Source: Entomomonas moraniae
Lineage (GTDB): Bacteria; Pseudomonadota; Gammaproteobacteria; Pseudomonadales; Pseudomonadaceae
Direction of reading: 5' to 3'
Length of the DNA: 64,000 nt
Assembly: GCF_003991975.1 (NCBI RefSeq)
Contig: NZ_CP029822.1
Coordinates: 1,674,001 to 1,738,000, forward strand
The notes under the pieces were generated by a model. It had not been told where the DNA came from, did no database searches, and saw only the letters and a program-made list of their open reading frames with translations. Of this stretch, positions 9,543 through 17,980 are shown one piece after another (within the stretch, counting starts at the first letter, position 1; each line of letters opens with the position of its first letter). A program made the position numbers and the translations under genes.

Positions 9543-10283
9543 TTAATATTTTCTAATATTCTTTAATAACTTTATAAATAATAGAGGCAATTGCAGATAT
9601 TTATTTTCCCCTACTTGTAACTTTACACGAAAGGACTCAAGCAATGAGCCTATAACATTGGTACTGCTCACACCAGTGACTGAGTGAAAACCTGTTACAG
9701 TATCAATATAATGAAAAATACATTTATGTTTGGTTGCTGTTAAAATAAAAAGTTCATCAGCAGCAATAGGATATGAGTGTGAATAAAAACCTATTTGCCG
9801 ATGCAGCTTTTTACTAATAAGCGTACCTATAGAATGTGCTGCGATACAAGCTTTCATTCCATATAGCCAAACTTTACCCTTAGGCTTAACTAAAACATCA
9901 CCAATCTGAGTATTTGCTGAAATAATATCTGCATTAGGCTTATCTAAAACAGCCTCTCGAAAAGAAGCGATCGCTGTATTATAAAAAAGGTCATCTGCAC
10001 CTGCTGTTATATAATAATCACCAGATGATACTTTAATCCCCCGATTAAGTGCATCATAAATACCAAAATCTGGCTGAGAGGTTATTTTTATATTTAAATC
10101 ATTAATGCCCTCTAACAGCGCTAACGTTTCATCCGTAGAACCACCATCGGCGATAACCCATTCAAAATCTTTGTCTGTTTGATTCTGTAAGCTTTCGATT
10201 AATGCTGGTAAGCAACCTGCCGCATTAAACGTTGCAGTAATAACGCTAATTTTAGGTTGAGTTAACAGTGTATTATCGTCCAT
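9543..10283 (-). CDS. Glycosyltransferase family 2 (WcaE-like)
   Basis: A 246-residue GT-A transferase with ISVITATFNAAGCLPALIES at the N terminus, WVIADGGSTDET, the characteristic DFGIYDALNRGIKVSSGDY segment and the GADDLFY metal-binding motif. The IYDALNRGI pattern places it in the WcaE/colanic-acid type of GT2 rather than the chitin-synthase-like type next door. The start overlaps the end of manC by 11 bases. Donor and acceptor are unknown. Confidence 0.86.
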   Translation of the reverse strand: MDDNTLLTQPKISVITATFNAAGCLPALIESLQNQTDKDFEWVIADGGSTDETLALLEGINDLNIKITSQPDFGIYDALNRGIKVSSGDYYITAGADDLFYNTAIASFREAVLDKPNADIISANTQIGDVLVKPKGKVWLYGMKACIAAHSIGTLISKKLHRQIGFYSHSYPIAADELFILTATKHKCIFHYIDTVTGFHSVTGVSSTNVIGSLLESFRVKLQVGENKYLQLPLLFIKLLKNIRKY

Positions 10284-11691
10284 ACCGATCCTCTAATCGA
10301 ATAATATCATCCTCTCCAAGATAAGATCCTGATTGCACTTCAATCAATTCTAATGCAATTTTACCTGGATTTTCTAACGAGTGTATTTCACCAATCGGAA
10401 TATAAGTTGATTGATCTTCTGTTAACAAATAGGTTTCACTCCCTTTGATAATCTTAGCCGTACCTTTAACAATTACCCAATGCTCAGCTCGGTGGTGATG
10501 TTTTTGCAAAGATAATTTAGCCCCTGGTTTTATAGTAATACGTTTAACTTGATGACGCTCGCCAACATCGATACTGTCATAAAATCCCCAAGGACGATAA
10601 ACCTTGGTATGATTAACAATCTCTTCTCTATTTTGCTGCTGTAATGTATTAACAATAGATTTAACTTGTTGGATTTTATCTTTTGTGGCGACTAACACAG
10701 CATCCTTTGTTTCAACCACAATCATATTATCAATCCCTAACGTTGTAACAAGACGCTTGCTGGCATAAACTAAACTATTCGTTGTTTGCTCAAGCAATAC
10801 ATCACCTTGAGTACTATTGCCATTACCATCTTTATCTATGGTATCCCATAATGCTGACCAAGAACCTATATCACTCCACCCTGCATCTAAAGTAACCATC
10901 GCTGCTCTATCTGTTTTTTCCATCACAGCATAGTCAATAGAGTCAGAGGGGCATTCACTAAAAATCTCTTTATCAATACGTGTAAAATCAATGTCAATCG
11001 TCGTAGACTGCATGGCTTTTTGGCAACATTGATAAATAGTCGGTTGATATTTTTCTAACTCTGCCAAATACGCTTGCGCTGAAAATACAAACATACCACT
11101 ATTCCAATAATAACCACCTGATTTTAGATAGTGTTTTGCCTTTTCAATACTAGGTTTTTCAATAAACTGCTTCACTTGGTAACTATCATCAGCTAATAAC
11201 TTACCTTGTTCGATATAGCCATAACCCGCTTCTGGGGCAGTTGGTAATACACCCAACGTCACTAAGTAATTTTGTTTCGCTAATAAAATGGCACGACCAA
11301 TGGCTTTTTCAAAGGCATTGACATTCTGGATCACATGATCCGCAGCTAAAACCAATAAAATTCCCTCTGGGTTTTCTTTGGCTACTTTAAAAGCAGCCAA
11401 TGCTACAGCAGGTGCCGTATTTTTTCCTATAGGTTCCAACAAAATGGTCGCTTGTTGGTCGATTTCTCGTAATTGTTCTGCAACTAAAAAACGATGCTCT
11501 TCATTACAGATAATAATAGAGGTTTGTTTTTTAACACCCGCTAAACGCTTAATGGTTTCTTGTAATAACGAATATCGACTTGTTAATGCTAAAAATTGTT
11601 TAGGCCTAGCCTGTCGAGACAGGGGCCATAACCTTGTTCCAGAACCGCCCGACATAATAACAGGTGTAACAAATTGCTCCATTTTTAACAT
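10273..11691 (-). CDS. manC: Mannose-1-phosphate guanylyltransferase / mannose-6-phosphate isomerase
   Basis: Bifunctional type II PMI-GMP enzyme (ManC/WbpW/AlgA group) that supplies GDP-mannose. The N-terminal nucleotidyltransferase (about residues 8-350) has MSGGSGTRLWPLSRQARPKQ, the pyrophosphorylase loop, and FIEKPS. The C-terminal cupin isomerase domain (about 365-472) has RPWGFYDSIDVGERHQ, KPGAKLSLQKHHHRAEHW with the metal-binding histidines, and YIPIGEIHSLEN. The start at 11691 is supported by AGGG about eight bases upstream. It is the first gene of the glycan operon and starts close to grxB, which is transcribed toward it from 12355. Confidence 0.95.
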   Translation of the reverse strand: MLKMEQFVTPVIMSGGSGTRLWPLSRQARPKQFLALTSRYSLLQETIKRLAGVKKQTSIIICNEEHRFLVAEQLREIDQQATILLEPIGKNTAPAVALAAFKVAKENPEGILLVLAADHVIQNVNAFEKAIGRAILLAKQNYLVTLGVLPTAPEAGYGYIEQGKLLADDSYQVKQFIEKPSIEKAKHYLKSGGYYWNSGMFVFSAQAYLAELEKYQPTIYQCCQKAMQSTTIDIDFTRIDKEIFSECPSDSIDYAVMEKTDRAAMVTLDAGWSDIGSWSALWDTIDKDGNGNSTQGDVLLEQTTNSLVYASKRLVTTLGIDNMIVVETKDAVLVATKDKIQQVKSIVNTLQQQNREEIVNHTKVYRPWGFYDSIDVGERHQVKRITIKPGAKLSLQKHHHRAEHWVIVKGTAKIIKGSETYLLTEDQSTYIPIGEIHSLENPGKIALELIEVQSGSYLGEDDIIRLEDRYGR

Positions 11692-11710
11692 AACAATATC
11701 CCTATCCTAT

Positions 11711-12355
11711 TTAGCTGATAGTAAATAATGGCACGCCCGTCAAGGCTGACATAGTTTGACGATAGTTATTAACTTTTTCAGGGTAAACAACCCCTTCCAC
11801 CGTAGAAAGACCACGTAATATAGGAAATAAATGAATGTCATCTTCTGACCACTCACCATTACAAGCTGAAGCAGATTTAATCAATCGCTCTAGCTCTAAG
11901 AGCTTTTTATTCATTTCAGCAACACGCACCTCTGTTTGTTCAAAAAGTGTTGCAAAATCCCCTAAGAGTGCCTCTTTCTTCCGTGTAAAATAAGCTCTAG
12001 CCTCAGGGGTTACAAACTCAGGCAATGTTGAATTATTTGCATAACGAGGAATAACAAGCCGGTTGAAATTATCGTAAATGCTATCTATCCAAGGGATTAC
12101 AGCAGGATTTGAAGCCCCCGTTAACACAGGCTTGCCATCCAGTTGGTCAACATGCGTAACAATATCCATACTTTCAGCCATGTAATGTTCCCCCTCTTGT
12201 AAAATAGGCAACATTTTTTGCCCAATCATCTTTATCGGGGTTTCTTCGTCATCATTTAATAGATAAGTAATGGTATACGGGCGGTTCTTAAACCCAAAAA
12301 TCATGCGTGGCTTCACGCAAAAAGGGCAATGATCATAAATATATAAAACTTCCAT
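11711..12355 (-). CDS. grxB: Glutaredoxin 2
   Basis: A 214-residue GST-like glutaredoxin that reduces disulfides with glutathione. The N-terminal thioredoxin-like domain has YIYDHCPFC with C10 and C13 as the redox pair, followed by the typical GrxB segments LLNDDEETPIKMIGQK and MAESMDIVTHVDQLDG. The C-terminal all-helical domain fills residues 75-214. AGGAG five bases before the ATG fixes the start. The gene ends 19 bases before manC and could read through into the glycan operon. Confidence 0.93.
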   Translation of the reverse strand: MEVLYIYDHCPFCVKPRMIFGFKNRPYTITYLLNDDEETPIKMIGQKMLPILQEGEHYMAESMDIVTHVDQLDGKPVLTGASNPAVIPWIDSIYDNFNRLVIPRYANNSTLPEFVTPEARAYFTRKKEALLGDFATLFEQTEVRVAEMNKKLLELERLIKSASACNGEWSEDDIHLFPILRGLSTVEGVVYPEKVNNYRQTMSALTGVPLFTIS

Positions 12356-12421
12356 AATAACTCCTTACTTATCTTTTTGGCATAAGGTAAACTAGTTAAC
12401 TTATTCTTCACTAGGTTTCGC

Positions 12422-14554
12422 ATGCTCAGTAACGAACTCAAAACAACTATACAACAAGCTTACTCCACCTTTTTAGACAAAAAAGGGTTAAAGCCACGGT
12501 ATGGTCAAAGGCTTATGATAGCAGAAATTGCAAAAGTCTTTGGTACGATTAAAACCGATGAGAAAAATCAGCGTGTTAATGATCCTGCTATTATAGCAGT
12601 AGAAGCTGGAACAGGCACAGGAAAAACCGTAGCTTATACGCTTGCATCAATACCTTGTGCACAATTTGAAGAAAAAAAACTGATTATCTCTACCGCAACA
12701 ATCGCACTACAAGAGCAGATTATTTACAAAGATTTACCTGACATCGCAAAAAATACAGAATTAAAATTTAGTTACGCACTTGCCAAAGGGCGTGGACGTT
12801 ATCTTTGCCTCACAAAACTAGACCGCCTACTCCAAGAAGACCAATATGGGACGGAGTTTTTATTTGAGGATACATCTCAGCCCGCGGAAAAAATAGATAC
12901 TGATTTTTATAAATCCATGCTAGATAAGCTAGCCGGTGGTCGTTGGAATGGGGATCGTGACGACTGGAAAGACCCGATCACTGACGAAGTCTGGCAAACA
13001 ATCACCACCGACCACAGCCAATGCTCGAATCGGTTATGTACCAATTTTCAGCAGTGCCCTTTTTTTAAAGCACGCCAACAACTAGACGAGGCTGATGTAA
13101 TCGTCACTAATCATGACATGGTTCTCTCTGATTTGGCCCTAGGCGGTGGCATGATACTTCCCGCGCCACAAGAGAGTATTTATATCTTTGATGAAGGCCA
13201 TCATCTTGCCGACAAAGCGATTAATCACTTTGCTCATTTTACTCGTTTACAATCAACCAGCGATTGGCTAGATCAAACTGCTAAAACCCTAACAAAACTT
13301 TTAAAACAGTACGCGCCAGCGGGTGATTTTGGAAAAATTCTCGAGAAAGTGCCAGAGCTCATTCCCTCATTAAAAGAACAACTGCACTTCATGTTAACCA
13401 CTTTAACTCAGTTATTTACGATTCCAGAACCCCCCAATGACCAACAGGAACCTGCTCGTTATCGCTTCGCGCATGGTGTTGTTCCTGACGAAATCACAAA
13501 CCAAGCCACCGAACTAAAAAAGGGCTTTACCCTACTCGTTGATTACTTAACGCGTTTAGCTGAGCAGTTAAAACAAGCTATTGATGGAAAAGCAAGCCTA
13601 AGCATTCCCTCGTATGTAGCAGAAGATTGGTATCCTGCCTTCGCTGCCTTATTAGCAAGAGCCGAAGGTAACTGGGAGCTATGGGCAACTTTTAGCCTAA
13701 TAGATAAAGAAGGCGTTGCCCCCCATGCTCGTTGGTTAACCTTATTCACCTCAGGTAATTACCTTGATATTGAAGTCAATGCTAGCCCCATTTTAGCAGC
13801 TGATACACTGAGGCGTTGCCTCTGGAATACAGCTCATGGAGCATTGCTTACCTCTGCTACCTTGACGGCATTAGGAAAATTCGACCGCATTAAAATGCAG
13901 GCAGGACTACCCGACTCTACGGTAACGTGTGTTGTCCCCAGCCCATTTCAATATGAGGAAGTCGGCCTATTGCGTGTTCCCAAAGCCTTGGCTGACCCAC
14001 GAGATGCCAAAGAACATACGGATGATATCATTAAACTGATTCCTGAGCTCACCAAAGATAATAAGGGATCACTGGTACTTTTTTCTTCTAAAAAGCAAAT
14101 GCAAGATGTATTTTCAGGGCTTTCTAAAGACCAACAAAAAAGCATCTTGATGCAAAGCAGCTATTCTAAACAAGAGTTATTAAAACAACATAAAGCACGT
14201 ATTGATAAAGGTTCAACCAGTATTTTATTTGGTCTGGCTAGCTTGGCTGAAGGTGTTGACTTACCTGGGGAATATTGCGAACATGTTATTATTGCCAAAA
14301 TTCCGTTTGCTGTTCCTGACGACCCTATTGAGGCCTCATTAGCCGAATGGATTGAAAAGCGTGGCGGTAATCCCTTTATGGAAATCACTGTCCCTGATGC
14401 ATCGTTACGCTTAGTACAAGCCTGTGGTCGCTTAATTCGTACAGAACAAGATAAAGGCACAATCACCCTGCTAGATCGCCGTATTATTCAAAATAAAAGC
14501 TATGGTAAAGCCTTGCTAAATGCTCTACCACCATTTCGCCGTGAGTTCTTTTAA
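12422..14554 (+). CDS. dinG: ATP-dependent DNA helicase DinG
   Basis: XPD-like superfamily 2 helicase with an iron-sulfur cluster, a 5'-3' enzyme that unwinds R-loops, D-loops and forks. The 710 residues include Walker A EAGTGTGKT (61-69), the DEGH box (257-260) in place of DEAH, and four cysteines C129, C201, C206 and C212. The last three have the same 5 and 6 residue spacing as the E. coli DinG cluster ligands. The C-terminal helicase domain ends in QACGRLIRTEQDKGTI and LDRRI. Length matches E. coli DinG (716). It diverges from grxB, 66 bases away. No convincing LexA box was seen in that gap. Confidence 0.96.
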   Translation: MLSNELKTTIQQAYSTFLDKKGLKPRYGQRLMIAEIAKVFGTIKTDEKNQRVNDPAIIAVEAGTGTGKTVAYTLASIPCAQFEEKKLIISTATIALQEQIIYKDLPDIAKNTELKFSYALAKGRGRYLCLTKLDRLLQEDQYGTEFLFEDTSQPAEKIDTDFYKSMLDKLAGGRWNGDRDDWKDPITDEVWQTITTDHSQCSNRLCTNFQQCPFFKARQQLDEADVIVTNHDMVLSDLALGGGMILPAPQESIYIFDEGHHLADKAINHFAHFTRLQSTSDWLDQTAKTLTKLLKQYAPAGDFGKILEKVPELIPSLKEQLHFMLTTLTQLFTIPEPPNDQQEPARYRFAHGVVPDEITNQATELKKGFTLLVDYLTRLAEQLKQAIDGKASLSIPSYVAEDWYPAFAALLARAEGNWELWATFSLIDKEGVAPHARWLTLFTSGNYLDIEVNASPILAADTLRRCLWNTAHGALLTSATLTALGKFDRIKMQAGLPDSTVTCVVPSPFQYEEVGLLRVPKALADPRDAKEHTDDIIKLIPELTKDNKGSLVLFSSKKQMQDVFSGLSKDQQKSILMQSSYSKQELLKQHKARIDKGSTSILFGLASLAEGVDLPGEYCEHVIIAKIPFAVPDDPIEASLAEWIEKRGGNPFMEITVPDASLRLVQACGRLIRTEQDKGTITLLDRRIIQNKSYGKALLNALPPFRREFF

Positions 14555-14556
14555 CG

Positions 14557-15063
14557 CTATAGCTGACAATGCACAGATTGCCAAAGGTTATTTAACTGCT
14601 CTTTACTAAGGGATAATTTTAAAGAATCACCAAATTGATGTTGATATGCTTGGTACACTTCACTCGCTTCAGGCATGGGCTTACGTGACTTATTTTCTAA
14701 TAAACGACAGGCTGCATTTTGCTTAGTTAAAAACTTAATTTGCTCTTTCTCTATAGGTATAACTCTTGTTTTATTATTGAATGATACCAATGTATTTGCA
14801 AACGTACTAGGGTCTTTTACTTGATGACTACGCGCTAAAAAATCATACATTTGAACATTATTTAATAAAGCCAACTTTTGCTTAGAGGCCATATTCTGCT
14901 GTTGTTCAACGGCAGGGTTATAAGATAACGTTGCCGCCTCTAATTGATAATTTTGTTGTGATTGGTATAAAAGCCCTTCATCAATTGTTTGGTCTATAAT
15001 ATAAGCAGAAATACCAATCAACAAAAAGAATACAGCAGTGTATTTTATAAATTTATATTTCAT
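14557..15063 (-). CDS. Unknown single-pass membrane protein, second gene of a pair
   Basis: Not recognised. The 168-residue protein has a basic N terminus and one hydrophobic helix (about residues 8-24, TAVFFLLIGISAYII); the rest is polar and should be periplasmic. Two cysteines lie in the soluble part, C119 and C166, the latter two residues from the end. The ATG overlaps the stop of the upstream gene as ATGA, so the pair is translationally coupled. Its stop is only two bases from the convergent dinG stop, with no terminator between them. The layout (one helix, two late cysteines) mirrors the upstream gene, which suggests a diverged duplicate or a partner. Confidence 0.7.
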   Translation of the reverse strand: MKYKFIKYTAVFFLLIGISAYIIDQTIDEGLLYQSQQNYQLEAATLSYNPAVEQQQNMASKQKLALLNNVQMYDFLARSHQVKDPSTFANTLVSFNNKTRVIPIEKEQIKFLTKQNAACRLLENKSRKPMPEASEVYQAYQHQFGDSLKLSLSKEQLNNLWQSVHCQL

Positions 15064-15554
15064 GATTTAACTCCACAAGGAAGCGCTAATATCTTCTGCC
15101 AGTCTTGTGTTAGCGTTTTTATATAATTCTCTTGATCTTCTCGTTGTTGTTTATATAATCTTGGTTTTTCAGCTTCTGGGAAAAGAGAGTCATAATAATT
15201 ACCTATCATTGGGTGTTTTTTACGGTATGCCTGTAAATCACACAATAACGCATGATTTTCTTTTTCTTTAGACGCTAACTCGTTAAATCGAAATAATCGA
15301 ATCAGCCAATCGATACGCTCTTGATTATAAGACCAAACCATTACTTTAGCATTTAAATTAACCTCATTGAATGCGTCACTAGGAATACCTGCTAACTCAA
15401 CTGTACGCATCTGATTCCAAGCAAACACAGGAGACTCTATATAGTGCTGATAATATCTCGCATTATAAAATCCTCTTAATGATAAGTAGCCAGATACGAC
15501 AATAATACAGAGTAGCAAAAAGATAATTATTATTCGTTTTATTAGTTTAATCAT
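15060..15554 (-). CDS. Unknown single-pass membrane protein, first gene of a pair
   Basis: Not recognised. The 164-residue protein has a strongly hydrophobic helix at about residues 7-25 (RIIIIFLLLCIIVVSGYLS) after a KLIKR start, then a polar, predicted periplasmic part. Besides C16 in the membrane helix it has C105 (HALLCDLQAY) and C160 (LALPCGVKS), four residues from the end. No clear ribosome site precedes the ATG. It shares a four-base overlap with the next gene. Nothing ties it to DinG by function; the genes only converge. Confidence 0.7.
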   Translation of the reverse strand: MIKLIKRIIIIFLLLCIIVVSGYLSLRGFYNARYYQHYIESPVFAWNQMRTVELAGIPSDAFNEVNLNAKVMVWSYNQERIDWLIRLFRFNELASKEKENHALLCDLQAYRKKHPMIGNYYDSLFPEAEKPRLYKQQREDQENYIKTLTQDWQKILALPCGVKS

Positions 15555-15853
15555 GATTATTAATCTATTTTCTTTATAAAGGAATACTATTTAAAGGTTG
15601 TCTATTACAAGCAATATAACATTATATACGGATAGAATACTCTGATTCTCTTTCTATTTTCACCATTAAACTTGTTATTACTAATACTATAACAAACACT
15701 CAAATAGTTAAGTTCTATACAATAACAAACCTTTCTTTATCACAGCAATACGACTTAATGGCAAATTAGACCTTCTCCGTTTGGCAATTATCAGCCATTG
15801 TTTTATTAATAACCCTTTTATTCGACTCTTAAGAGGGTTTAAACCGCTTAAAG
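15555..15853. other. Intergenic stretch with one stem-loop
   Basis: A/T-rich sequence of 299 bases without a convincing gene. The only structure seen is an imperfect stem at 15811-15820 and 15830-15839 (AACCCTTTTA with TAAGAGGGTT, one G-U pair), 15 bases after the broken peptidase gene on the minus strand. No T tract follows on that strand, so it is a weak terminator candidate. The rest should contain the promoter of the two-gene membrane-protein pair, but no clear boxes were found. Confidence 0.5.
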
Positions 15854-17116
15854 TTAGTTACTTTGTGCTAAATTCATCATCAATTTAGCTGTTAAATACA
15901 ATCTTCTTGGTATAGCTTCTGTAGAAATATACTCTGCTGTCGTTGTATGGTATCCAACTCCTGGTAGCCCCAATCCTTCAATTACTGGATTTCCCGATAA
16001 CGCTGCAAAAGCAGCATCTGTTCCACCGCCAGATTTAGGAAACACCTCTAAGGTATAACCAATAGATTTATAAATTTCTATGGCTTTATCGATCAGTAAT
16101 TGATCTGATTCTTTCACATCAAATGCTGGGCGAGCCGTAGCAATATCAAGATTTATTTTAGCCTCTGGAAGCTTTTGCTTCGCTACACGATCTTTAAGAT
16201 CATTTACAAAAGAGTTAAATTTATCATTGCTAGGATAACGTATATCCGCCGTTAGACTGGCATTAGCTGGCAAAATATTTCTAACCTCCCCCCTTGTGCC
16301 ATCGTCCATGTAAAACGTAAACCACCGCTCCCTTCATTCAGATCAACAGTACGTAACACTAAATCAGCAGCCTCAACAATAGCATTAACACCTTTTTTTG
16401 GTTCTGCCACAGCATGAGCTGCGCGTCCGGCAATAGCAACTGTAGCAGTACCAATACCTGAAGTGCCTAGTGGCACCCCCTCTGGATCCACACTTGTTGG
16501 TTCAAAGGATAAAATATAATCATTCAGTTTCGCTGTTGAAGTAATAAGATCCTTTGAGCCTACTGAGCTTTGCTCCTCATCAGTATTAAACAGTACGGTA
16601 ATTGTTCCAAAATTTTTAAAGTTTTGTGCTTTTAATAACTTCAAACTATGCAAAATAACAGCGATACCACCTTTAGCATCAGCAATGCTGGGGCCATAAG
16701 CAAGATCACCTTCTACTCGAAAATGTGCTTTGGCTAAAGCACCTCTGGCATAAACAGTATCTTGATGTGCTTGAAGCATGATATTTTTACCGCCTTTGCC
16801 ATGTAGCACACCGATAATATTATCACCAACACTCACCCGATCAGCGGTTGACCCTGTGGTAGGATGTCTAGTCACTGTAAAGCCTAAGCTTCTTAATTCT
16901 TGTTCTAATAAATTATTCATTTCTGCCATGCCCACAGCATCGGCAGGCCCTGACTCAATATTGACTAAACGTTCCAATGTATCTATAACGGCTGTTTTTT
17001 GTCCATTTGCAGCATAACGATTGGTTAACTGTTTCTTCTGGGACTACTGGCTTAGTAGGATCAAAAGGTCAACTATCAAGCTCGGTAATAGTCGCTAAAA
17101 AATATTTTGTTTTCAT
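15854..17116 (-). pseudogene. Glutamate carboxypeptidase (CPG2-like, M20 family), disrupted
   Basis: The remains match the Pseudomonas sp. RS-16 carboxypeptidase G2 pattern along their length: TLERLVNIESG, the metal site QAHQDTVYARG, GPSIADAKGG, VLFNTDEEQSSVGSKDLI with the catalytic Glu pair, SFEPTSVDP, then NILPANASLTADIRYPSN, GGGTDAAFAALSGNPVIEGLGLPG and AIPRRLYLTAKL. Family members are exported zinc peptidases that remove C-terminal glutamate, for example from folates. The reading frame is broken. The ATG frame from 17116 stops at TGA (17069-17071, codon 16). The peptidase frame has TAG at 17044-17046. A further frameshift lies at a run of six G (minus strand, about 16289-16294), where seven would restore the family sequence QGGEVRNILPAN. 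The protein cannot be made whole as the sequence stands. Confidence 0.88.
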
Positions 17117-17155
17117 ATTAAGCACCTGTTTTCATATTATTATTTTAAAAAATTA

Positions 17156-17175
17156 TGCAAAAATTCATTTTTGCA
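17156..17175. promoter_or_regulatory. Perfect palindrome upstream of the peptidase pseudogene, possible operator
   Basis: TGCAAAAAT, two bases, ATTTTTGCA: a perfect 9-bp inverted repeat with a 2-base centre, 40-59 bases upstream of the disrupted peptidase ATG. Nearby, a 13-bp direct repeat (TGTTTTCATATTA at 17108-17120 and 17127-17139) duplicates the start region. The compact symmetry looks like a dimeric repressor site, but no regulator gene adjoins it. Confidence 0.4.
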
Positions 17176-17376
17176 AAGTCATAGTATTAAAGTGATCAAT
17201 ATGCATAACTGACTAATTAGGCTAAATACAAAAAAATAACTATCAAACTATATTTTTATACAAGAGACATTAACTTAGCTCAGCCATATAGCTAAAAATC
17301 CATTTAAATAATAGAACCCAACAACACTCTCTGCTAAAATCGCTTACAATTTTTAACGGTATTAGGGATTTTTGGT

Positions 17377-17943
17377 ATGAGTATTAAAGCTGATAAGTGG
17401 ATACGCCGTATGGCATTAGAACATGGCATGATAGAACCTTTTGTTGAGCGTCAAGTTCGTACTGAGGGAACTGAAAAGCTTATTTCTTATGGTGTTTCTA
17501 GTTATGGTTATGACGTTCGCTGTGCAAACGAATTTAAAGTATTTACCAATATTCACTCAGCGACTGTAGATCCGAAACACTTTGATGATAAGAGTTTTGT
17601 CGATATTATCGGGGACGTTTGTGTTATTCCCCCAAACTCTTTCGCACTTGCACGTACTGTTGAATACTTTCGTATTCCTCGCAATGTTTTGACTATTTGT
17701 TTAGGGAAAAGTACTTATGCGCGCTGTGGCATAATTGTTAATGTCACCCCATTAGAACCTGAGTGGGAAGGTCATGTTACTTTAGAGTTTTCAAATACAA
17801 CCAATCTACCTGCCAAAATTTATGCGCATGAAGGTGTTGCACAAATGCTATTTTTGGAATCTGACGAGGTTTGTGAGGTTTCTTATAAAGATCGTGGTGG
17901 CAAATATCAAGGGCAAACAGGCGTCACGTTACCTAAAGCCTAA
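17377..17943 (+). CDS. dcd: dCTP deaminase
   Basis: Converts dCTP to dUTP, the main route to dTTP precursors in gammaproteobacteria. The 188-residue protein has [18 protein letters not shown] at the N terminus, [20 protein letters not shown] and the conserved catalytic region [20 protein letters not shown] with the essential Glu, then [15 protein letters not shown]. Length equals the family norm (188-193). AGGGA precedes the ATG by about ten bases. A strong terminator follows, so it is probably a single-gene unit. Confidence 0.97.
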   Translation: MSIKADKWIRRMALEHGMIEPFVERQVRTEGTEKLISYGVSSYGYDVRCANEFKVFTNIHSATVDPKHFDDKSFVDIIGDVCVIPPNSFALARTVEYFRIPRNVLTICLGKSTYARCGIIVNVTPLEPEWEGHVTLEFSNTTNLPAKIYAHEGVAQMLFLESDEVCEVSYKDRGGKYQGQTGVTLPKA

Positions 17944-17949
17944 TCAATA

Positions 17950-17980
17950 AAAGGGGGATAAAAGTCCCCCTTTATTCTAT
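17950..17980. terminator. Intrinsic terminator between dcd and the thioesterase gene
   Basis: A 9-bp stem AAAGGGGGA (17950-17958) with TCCCCCTTT (17965-17973), loop TAAAAG, followed by ATTCTAT. It is seven bases after the dcd stop. The convergent thioesterase gene ends at 17980, so the hairpin can serve both strands. Confidence 0.85.

Noticed and set aside
17108-17139. 13-bp direct repeat as an attachment site or insertion-element target duplication
   Set aside because: The copies are only 19 bases apart, no mobile gene lies between or near them, and a small tandem duplication explains them better.
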